Below, piece by piece: positions 56,139 through 64,000 of a DNA stretch of 64,000 nt. The notes beneath the pieces are model-generated. The model ran no database searches, was not told the origin of the DNA, and saw only the letters and a list, made by a program, of their open reading frames with translations. The stretch is taken from assembly GCF_030867095.1 (NCBI RefSeq), contig NC_081828.1, positions 218,457,978 to 218,521,977 of the forward strand. The letters are read 5' to 3'. This DNA comes from Alligator mississippiensis. Its lineage: Eukaryota > Chordata > Crocodylia > Alligatoridae. The position numbers and the translations under genes were made by a program. Every line of letters begins with the position of its first letter. Within the stretch, counting starts at the first letter, position 1.

Positions 56139-58040
56139 AGATGATCCCACAAAGTCCCTTTAGATGACCGGAAGGGAATAGAATGTGACCCCAAAGCCTT
56201 TCAGCTTTGTTCCCTTCTCCCATTCTCCCATGCCCCTATGCCACTCCAAACCCATCGCTCACAGGAGAGGAGGGGTGAGGAGTGGCTGTTGAAGGCTAGA
56301 AAGTGATATTCTAGAGGTTTTCTTTTGGTAATTGGCTTGTAGGTAAAGTAGATATGCATTAGAATAATGGTCCAGGGGAACAGCAAGGGTTAATTGATTT
56401 CTAAAAGCCTGTTTGTGACAAAAGTTTCCTTCAAGGCCCACTGTGGATGACACAGGCATGCAGCAAGCAGACACACAAGCTGGGAAATTGAAGACATGTA
56501 CCACACTGCTTCATAACAGAGATAGGGGACTCTGCCGCATTGGCCAGGTCACAGTGCCCAGCTGCAGGGCCCTGGGATTTCTGGTTTTGGTAGATGGACC
56601 AAAATAGGAGACATGGGGAAAAGACCAAATTAAAATGTGTGCATGTGATGGATTTGTGAAACAAAGAAATATACTGACCGGTCAGAACGTGGACAGTATG
56701 GTGACCACAGGGAGACCAATCAGCAATGCCCAGAGATGAAGAGTCATTAGAGGAGAGAAAGAATACAAATGGAGGGATTTCAGGGCAGCACAGTGGACCC
56801 CGAGGGCACCATGGACAGAAGGAACACCACCAGCCCATCTCACCGACCCCACGGATGGTGGGGGGTGAGCCTCAGCCCTCACCCTTCAGGCTGCTGACAT
56901 CTGATATTCAAGAGAGAACATCAGAGTGAAGCTCATGTGCTGGCCAGATGTATTTTAACTTTGTGAACCCTGGGACAGGTAGATATAGAATTGCTTGCAT
57001 TATTCTTATCTGCTAACACTGTGTATCAATAAAATTCACATTATCAAATGAAGAGGTCATGGTTGGCCTGAGGGTTTTGGGTCCACCTGAAACAAGGTAT
57101 CTGGGTCATAAATCCAGTGCCAACAGCTGGGAGCTCGCAGACCCTCTGCTACCCTCACTTCAGTAGATATAGGTGGGACCCAGACTGGGGGCTCCTACCT
57201 GGCTCATTCTCCCACCCCTCCTGGGCCCCAAGTGCTCTTCTCGAAAGGGGTGAAGGTGCTGTGCCACCCAGGGGATGCCAAAGAGAAGTGGGGTGGTTGA
57301 GTCAACGTGGGGCAGGGAAGGGTTAGGGTGGGGGTGCCAGGATGTTGCCCACCCACCCCTCTATTGGCAGAGGCAGCAGGCCTACCCCTGAATTCTGCCC
57401 CCAATACATCATTTCTCCCTTTGCCTCTCTTTGCTCATGCCTTACTCAGCTGTAGTTCCCCTCCCCCTGCCTCCCCCAGCAGATCTCTCTTTTTCCTACC
57501 CTCCTTCCTGTGGTACCAATTTTGCAGATCTTTTCTTTCAACCCTCCTGGGCTCTGTTTGGGCCATGCCAAGAAGCCTGGGCAGACAGCAGCCTCCCACT
57601 GTCGGGAAGAAGGAAGATAGGGTGGAGTAGAGGAATGTGCAGGGTATTGTGGGGCCAGGGGGGACTGGGAGGGGCCATGGGGGAGCAGGGTGCAGGCAGT
57701 GTGGGACGCAGCTGGGTACAGCTGCTTCTGCAGCACAGCTATGTGCTTTTGCACACAAAATGTTTCCTCTGTGGCGGCAGCTGCTGATTGGAGATAGGCA
57801 CGGACCCATGATCTGTACCATTTCCAAGGCCCACTGCATGCAGAACTGCTCCACCCCGTGCACAGAGCTGCACATGCACTCGGAGAGACTGAGAGCCTTC
57901 TTTCTGTTTTGCTGTCTGCCAGTGCCCCAGCGGAGACACAGAAACACCTAAGAGGAAAAAGTGTGTGCATTAGCACTAAACTATATCACTCGTGAGGGTG
58001 ACAGCCCTTCCAGGGACCTGAGGAAGCTTCAGGGAGAAGA
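56139..58040. other. Intergenic; no gene recognised
   Basis: AT-rich at 56940-57050 with an AATAAA at about 57027; otherwise GC-rich unique-looking sequence at 57100-57950. No supported exon. Confidence 0.35.
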
Positions 58041-58078
58041 CATGCTTGTCCTCTGAGCTGAGAAGGCAGGACAAAGGT
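58040..58078 (+). other. Candidate 5' non-coding exon end of GIMAP C
   Basis: Resembles 46905-46940 upstream of GIMAP B and ends GACAAAG|GTATTG. See the entry at 46745. Confidence 0.35.
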
Positions 58079-58309
58079 ATTGTTCATTTATGCATCTTCA
58101 ACTCTGGCACAGAGCATCGCCATTTAATGTTCAACTGAGAGATGGGTGGAAATGGCATGTAGCAGGCAGATTTTCTTCTCTTTGTAACACCTTTGGGCAC
58201 TGATGACGGGCACCTCTGCGCACTTCTGGGCACTGATGATGGTCTCTGTTATGGCTGCAATTGGGATGTGGGTGTTGTGGGCTCAGTGTTTAGGGGCCTG
58301 GACTCAGGA

Positions 58310-58480
58310 ACATGGAAGGTCAAGAGCCAAGGGGTCAAGGGCTGGGGGTTAGAGACCAGAGCCAGGAGCCAGGAGCTGATATCCTGGGACTGGGAACTGG
58401 AAACTGAGCTAAAGGACTTGGTGTCAAGCAGGCAGCAGGGGCCAAGCTGCAAAGCAGCAACAAGATGAAGTATAAGATGA
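58310..58480 (+). repeat. Degenerate GGAGCCAGGA/GGGACTGG simple-sequence tract
   Basis: Purine-rich run of short imperfect repeats ('agagccaggagccaggagc', 'ctgggaactggaaactg'). Confidence 0.4.
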
Positions 58481-59467
58481 AGTACTAGGACACAGGGAGA
58501 CAAGGAACCAGAAAGCCTTTTTGCCTATCTCAGAAGCACTGGGTGTTGGCTGCAGCCCAGGCTGGGAGTGGGGACTGGCAGAAGACATTTTAATGAGTTA
58601 ACCAATTTTTTAGAATAGTTTTTGTCAATGTTATACATCGATGTGAAAGTTTATAGGGCATTTACAAGTTTAGTTTTGGGTATTCAATCATAGCACATCT
58701 GCACCAATTACTAATAAAATATATCTTTGACTAAAATATTTTGAAGTTAAGAGGGAAATTGAGTAAACTTTTATTTTAAAAGTACAAAGATTTGTTTTAA
58801 AATTGTGAAATAGGTGCCAATTCTGCAGACTACATGATCTCTTGAGGTCTCTTTCATTTCTGTATGAAATACTGAATTAAAAGGCAGACATTACGCACCT
58901 GTTGAATGTGATGGGATGTTTACAATGGAAAGGAAGGGGATTGTGATACACCAGATAAAACTGTAAATGAGTCTTAAACAATGTGGGTTACTATGTTTTT
59001 AAATAAACGTGCAAAATAAGAAAGGACATGAGCTATTAATGTGGTACAAAACCAACGCATAATAAAAATATGGGTAAATACAACTTCTGCTCAGGGCAAA
59101 AGAAGGAAAATTGGGAACAAGTTGTTGGATGTCTAAGAGAAACCTTACCACTGCCCCTCACATTTATAGGTGTAATGACCCTGGGACACAGAAATTTCTC
59201 CAGCAGATAAAGAAATACGTTGCACTCAGTCTCTTTCACGCTACAGCGAACAGCCTTCCTGCAACCTCAGCAAATATTATGGTTGACTTAGGAGGTTAGG
59301 TGAATGGTGTATGCACGATCTGCTTGGGGGCAGATAATGAAGGTATTAGTGAAGGTATTTAGTTGGATGAGGGACAAGGCAACACTACTGAATGATCCTC
59401 ATGTCTCCTTTGTGCTTTCACATCAGCAGGTCTGTGAGCTGAAAACCAAACCACGGTGCTGGTTACA

Positions 59468-62002
59468 ATGGCGAGTACTTCTGCTTCTCTGCAAGGTACA
59501 GTCCTCACCGGCTCTGTGTAAAGTCTGTGTGCGGTGTCTGCACAGATACTTGATTACATCCGTGATGCTGAGTTTATAAGATCCTGTGCATCCCTTTACT
59601 GAGCCACAGGCCTGGAATGACTAGCCAGGTGACGGTGGATTCTCCGAGAAAGTGCTAGGCCTTAGGGACTTAGGGACTCTTGCCAGTGAAAGATCTGGGG
59701 AAACAATAATTTCTCGTTCCTTTTAACAATTTTCTATGGAGGGTTTTTAAATTAACTTTCTCCCCCCCGTGCACATGCTTAGCACTTCCCTCTGAGAATG
59801 GGGCTCCCCCAAGTCTACGTAGCCAGTGTTTCTGCTTGGAACAGATCCCCTGATAGCTGCTCAGCAGAGAACAAGGATTCAGTATAGCCTGCTCCATGAC
59901 ATGTCCTATAGCCAAAGAGCAGAGGCTGGTGCTGAGTTTCTGAATGGCACTGTGCCTAAAACGTGTATGCAGTGGGTGTGTCTACATGTGCATTAACATG
60001 CTTTAGTTAGTTTGCATTAAATCTAGTACCTCTGGTGCCTATACACGGGTGCCAAGGCTGCCCCCACATGCTGGAATTCCAGTGTGTTGGACCAGACTTG
60101 ATTAATCTGCTCCCCTGCCCCCTCACCGAGCAAGTGTATAAATGCCCTCCATTGTGAGGTACTAGGAAAATGCACATTAGCCTGTCTTAATGCGCATTAA
60201 CTAAAGAGCACGGTTAAGTGACACTTCATGTGCATTGGCCTATTTTAATGTGCATTAACTCAATAGCATGTTTTTAGTGACGGTTTAATGCGCATTAAAA
60301 TAGGCAAATGAGTATTAAAGTGCGTGTGGAGACGTACACTCTGAGTGACAGAGCTGATATTCAAGGGCTCTCTAAGAAGGCCAGAATTGAGACTGCTTTT
60401 TGAAACCAAGTTCTTTTATGAAAATGTCCACATGCATCTCAGATGCAGACTGCAGTAAGGACTGAGCGCCCCTACGACCAGCCAGCAATGGTAGAAGCTG
60501 AATATCAGGTCGCGCACACTTCTCTAGTGGAGGGGGTCCAGTTAACCCAGGCTTTTGGACTTTGATGGTCACCATATGGGGCTGGGAAAGAAATTTATCC
60601 CTTTTTATTGCTATGGGTGTCTTCTTTCCCTCTTCCTCAGAAGTGCTAGGTGTTGCCTGCAGCTAAGGCTGAGGATGTCAACCGGGCTGTGCCAATGATC
60701 CTGCTAGGAGCAAAGCCGGAGGATCCTGGCTAGAGGGTCTTGCCTCACCACTCAGGGGAAGACCAATGCTGCACTGGGGGCAGGAAGGGATTTCCCCCCC
60801 TGGTCAGACTGGCATGGACTGGGGGGTAGTGGTTTGCCTGCCTTTGTAGTGGCTTCCCGGTTCTCTCCCTTGGATCTCTCTGCAATGCAAGGACACCGGC
60901 AGTGCCCTCACCCCCTTGCTTTACCTGGGGCAAGTGAAAGGGTGTTTTTGATGTCTGGGGCATGGCTCTTGGTGGCTGCATGAGTTGTTTATTCAGGCAG
61001 TTGTAAGAAGAGGATATGCAGACACTTGCCTAGGATGGTTTAAATAGGGGTGATTCTATTTTCACAGGAGGCTGGACTAGCCATGACCTCCCGGGAGCCT
61101 TTCAACCCAACTTTTCTACGATTCTGCAATCCTATGAATGTTACACATGCCCCTTGCACAGCTTCTGTTTCCAAACCTATTTCTGAACTTTTCTAGAGCT
61201 CTACTTTATCTGGTTTGTGAATGACAAGCAATCAGCATAGAAAATGAGGCCAGATTCAGCCCTGGGTTGTAATGTGACAAGGCATTCATGAACGGATGCA
61301 TTCACTATTCCAGCAGCCCTATGTATAACAGAGCCTCCTGTCTTGAATTTGCTCCTAGGAGAGTCTCCACTGAGAATTGTCCTCGTTGGTAAAACTGGGA
61401 ATGGGAAGAGTGCCACTGGAAACACCATCCTCGGCAGGAATCAGTTTAAGTCCAGACTTCAGCCACGTACAGTAACCGTGAGATGTGAAAAAGCACAGGC
61501 AGAGTTTGAAGGGAGGCACATCATAGTTGTTGATACTCCTGGGCTTTTTGACCCTGACAGAGATAATAAAGATACTGCCAATGAAATTGGAAAATGTGTG
61601 AAACTCCTCTCACCAGGGATTCATGCCATTATTTTTGTTATGCAGCTAAATCGTTTCACCCGGGAGGAAAAGGCAACAGCTAAGATTATACAAGACACTT
61701 TCCACCTTGTTGCAAAGAATTACACGATCTTCTTATTCACTCATAAAGAGGAACTAGAAGAATCGCTACAAGATTTCTTACAGATGAGTGGTCAAGAGTT
61801 TAAAACTCTGGTTGAAAATCGTGAGAACCGGTACATTGCCTTTAACAATAAAGCAGAAGGAAAAGAAAAGAAAGATCAGGTTTCTGAGCTGATTAAGATG
61901 ATTGACGATGTTGTGAAGGCAAACGGCACAGCACCGTGTTACACTGAAGCTATGTATGGAAAGGAGAAGTCCTTTTGGAAAGAATGGTGTAACATCCTGT
62001 AG
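59468..62002 (+). CDS. GIMAP-family (AIG1-type) GTPase C, GIMAP4/7-like, short soluble form, 223 aa
   Basis: Proposed CDS: join(59468..59495, 61359..62002). Exon 1 codes MASTSASLQ plus one base before GGTACAG. The large exon follows TTTGCTCCTAG with matching phase. Motifs: G1 GKTGNGKS (20-27), a standard G3 DTPG (68-71, followed by LFDPD), the GIMAP box in diverged form [12 protein letters not shown] (usually LGRYT), and HKEE at the G4 position. There is no hydrophobic tail, and the protein ends about 15 residues past the AIG1 domain at [13 protein letters not shown], so it lacks the coiled-coil tail of mammalian GIMAP4 and GIMAP7 (about 300 aa). An intact G3 suggests hydrolysis competence, as known for GIMAP7. 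Codon use is more AT-rich than in GIMAP A and B. A further in-frame alternative first exon at 59280 (weak donor GTTAGG) is less likely. Confidence 0.9.
59970..60343. mobile_element. hAT-type MITE in GIMAP C intron 1
   Basis: Termini CAGTGGGTGTGTCTACATGT and, reversed, CAGAGTGTACGTCTCCACAC; interior made of TTAATGCGCATTAA-type inverted blocks. About 374 bp, non-coding. Lies between the two coding exons of GIMAP C. Confidence 0.7.
61020..61138 (+). repeat. CR1 LINE 3' terminus
   Basis: 'caggaggctggactagccatgacctcccgggagcc' followed by the tail-like TTCTACGATTCTGCAATCCT. Confidence 0.65.
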
Positions 62003-62136
62003 GTGATGAGGTGCTGGATCAGAGGGTTTTGCTTCTCTGTTGCACCTTGACCATTTTGCAATGGGCTTTGCAGCATCCACTTTCTGGCATCTCCCTGTTT
62101 TCATCTGTACAAAGTTGTACAAATTGGTGCTGCCAT

Positions 62137-62142
62137 AATAAA
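62137..62142 (+). terminator. Polyadenylation signal AATAAA for GIMAP C
   Basis: 135 bp after the stop, on the same strand. Confidence 0.65.
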
Positions 62143-62737
62143 ACCCATGTCTCCACGGTTTCTTTTCCCCACGTAACTAGCATGTTGTTCATTCGGTTGT
62201 ACTCACTCCTGTACAGTCATTCAGTTGTACTCAGTCCTGGGGTTGCTCCTGATTTAGTAAACTAACACTCTTCTGCTGACTGTGTCTACTGAAATTACTG
62301 CCACATGCCTGAAGACGTTGCCTTGTGTCATTCCTTTTGCTGGCATCAGTCCATAAAGTCTATCAGACTAATGAGACTAGACCCACTGCTGACAGCCCCA
62401 TTGCTGTGTTCCCGTGGGTTGGGACAGTGAGCTGAATGCCCAGGGAGCCAGTGATGGGCCTGGTGCACTTCCTGCACCTTGAGCAACACGGCAGGAGGGG
62501 GACAAAGCAGCTCATGCCAAGATCAAAGTATATCCCAGCTTGTATGCTGCTTTGGACAGGGGTTCCTAGTGCACACAGCTAGGATTGTCTTTGCCTAGGG
62601 GATTTAGGGACCTCGTTGCCAGCTTAGTTCCCTTGTGACCCTAGCTATTTTTGGAGGTATCTGAATCCCCCCCAGGGGTGACTTCATGAGCAGCTCAGCA
62701 CTGCTGCCAGCCTTGGCCATTTTCAAGGGGGCTGCCA

Positions 62738-62757
62738 GACAGACAGACAGACAGCAC
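62738..62757 (+). repeat. (ACAG)n microsatellite
   Basis: Four to five tandem ACAG units. Confidence 0.8.
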
Positions 62758-62861
62758 ACGATTTTTACATAACCCTTAACACCAAAAAAAAACATTCAAA
62801 GAAGAGGCCAGTGCACGCACACAACAGAGGGAATAAAATGGACAATACAAAAGCATTCACT

Positions 62862-62882
62862 CTCACACACACACACACACAC
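62862..62882 (+). repeat. (CA)n microsatellite
   Basis: About ten CA units immediately before the hAT remnant. Confidence 0.9.
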
Positions 62883-62904
62883 CTTTTGCAGCACAGGAAA
62901 GGTC

Positions 62905-63560
62905 AATATGAAGCGTGCTGGAAAGGCAGGTGCCAGGTCTTCTGGCAGGGGAGAGAGAAGGGGTAGGGGGAGAGCTAGAGCTGCAAGACCCCCCAAACAC
63001 AGACGCAGTCTCTTCCCGAGCAGCCATGACATTAGTGCTGCCCGTGGAAGCCAGGAAGTGCAGAGGCGAGGGGATGTGGAAGAGGGGGATCCACTTTCCT
63101 GTGCCAGCACTCCCAGCACCAGCACCGGCACTGGCACCAGCACCAACACCAGCCAGTCTCCTCCATGCCAGCCACTGGCAACGTGGGCCGTGGGCATGGC
63201 TTCAGTGCTGGGGTCCAAACGCACCAGACCTCAGCCTCGAGCTTTGCTGGCTACCTATCTCACTGAGGATGTGGAGCCACTGGACTACTTACTGGGCAAA
63301 CCGCAGGCAGATGTGGCAGGATCTGGCCACGGTTGCCCGGCAACACCTGTCTTGTCCACCAACCAGTGTTTCAAGCGAGGGGGTGTTCAGCATTGCTGGG
63401 GGTGTTGTCACACCCCCCCGCCCCTGCTTTGATCCAGCATTGGTGGAGCGGCTGGTGTTCCTAAAGGTGAACCTCCCGCTGCTGGGGTTCCCCAAGCTCC
63501 ACCTGCACACGGGCTCAGTGCCACCCTCCTCACTCCGTCTGCACCTATTTCCTTCTTGGC
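62905..63560 (+). pseudogene. hAT transposase remnant, C-terminal half
   Basis: Two frames share the signal. One has Ser/Thr-rich STSTGTGTSTNTSQS and then ALLATYLTEDVEPLDY. The other takes over at the same point with YWANRRQMWQDLATVARQHL, SCPPTSVSSEGVFSIAG, RPCFDPALVERLVFLKVNLP and LLGFPKL. This is the hAT C-terminal dimerisation domain (W...P-L-...ARQ-L-S-x-P-x-T-S-x-x-SE...FS-x-AG). A frameshift near 63290 and the missing BED finger and catalytic core make it non-functional. ZBED-type domesticated genes share this domain, but the break argues against a working host gene. hAT-type MITEs lie at 25742, 48985, 55820 and 59970. Confidence 0.75.
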
Positions 63561-64000
63561 TTGCATTGTAATTTGTTCCCTCTCAGGACCAGGCCTCAGA
63601 GACAGGAGGCAGAGTGTGTTTTTGGTGAGGAAAGTGCCCCCACAGGGAGTTGGCTTTTCTTGTCTTTGCTAGATTCTGGTGTGCAGTTTGTGGGGTGCTG
63701 GAGATAGCTGGCAGGTTTTGTGTTTTGAGCTGTAGGAAGATGGCTTCAGTTCTGGTGCTCGGGTTAGGTGCTTGTTTGAATGTACAAACCACTTTTCAGA
63801 GCCGGGCCTATGAACTGCACTTCATCAGCCTCCTCGGTAGTAGGCACAGAAATTCATGGACTCAATATACACAGTGAAAATCTGGCACGCTGTGACCTGC
63901 CAGACATCGGACACCCCAGGCACCTCTGCACTTTTACCTGAGCTGCTACATCCCCCTTCCCCCCTACCCTACACCCCAGCCTGTCCCTTCCCCCCCGATG
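63561..64000. other. Window end, nothing recognised
   Basis: No supported gene or repeat. Confidence 0.4.

Noticed and set aside
56300-57050. Possible second LTR or MITE ending near CAATAAAATTCACATTATCA
   Set aside because: Only an AATAAA and AT-richness support it; no paired terminus could be found.
57435-57976. 170-176 codon overlapping minus-strand ORFs
   Set aside because: Two overlapping frames of similar length in GC-rich sequence, with no domain, signal peptide or splice support.
59257-59285. Alternative first exon for GIMAP C (MVDLGG ahead of GTTAGG)
   Set aside because: Phase fits, but the donor is weak; the exon at 59468-59495 has a better donor (GTACAG) and a clear acceptor upstream.

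Overview
The window looks like vertebrate nuclear DNA from a sauropsid, most likely a crocodilian, with a turtle as the main alternative. The grounds are many CR1 LINE copies on both strands, hAT-type and Tigger-like miniature DNA transposons, no recognisable SINEs, large spliced introns, and KRAB/C2H2 zinc-finger genes next to GIMAP GTPase genes. All gene structures below are read by eye from ORFs, splice-site consensus and reading-frame phase. None has been checked against transcripts or databases.

Layout. 1-937: terminal nine-finger exon of a C2H2 zinc-finger gene that starts outside the window. 4966-13734: a complete seven-exon KRAB zinc-finger gene (529 aa, eight fingers), a tandem paralogue of the first. 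Its first intron holds a 33-34 bp minisatellite about 1.07 kb long. 21803-22230: a decayed zinc-finger gene remnant. 23916-24590: a probable solo LTR. 27863-37540: the most interesting locus, an unrecognised gene of about eight phase-0 exons coding for a signal peptide and a basic, proline-rich secreted precursor. Two exon types alternate in it: one carries a C-[SA]-G-C-[FY]-x-x-L motif (three copies), the other a basic module, usually with a furin-like R-x-[KR]-R site (four copies). One of these exons sits in a very recent 939 bp direct duplication.

39634-62002: three GIMAP (AIG1-type) immune GTPase genes. The first is on the minus strand and the other two on the plus strand. In all three a tiny coding exon ending in phase 1 joins one large GTPase exon. 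Two encode C-terminally anchored proteins with a D in place of the usual G3 glycine, as in mammalian GIMAP1/2. The third is a short soluble form with an intact DTPG. 62905-63560 holds the decayed C-terminal half of a hAT transposase.

Zinc-finger genes beside a GIMAP cluster recall human chromosome 7q36.1, where KRAB-ZNF genes lie next to the GIMAPs, so the neighbourhood is probably ancestral to amniotes. The space between genes is mostly CR1 fragments. At 52909-55435 there is a four-level nest: a Tigger-like MITE with a second MITE-like copy inside it, lying in a young CR1, which lies in an older CR1.
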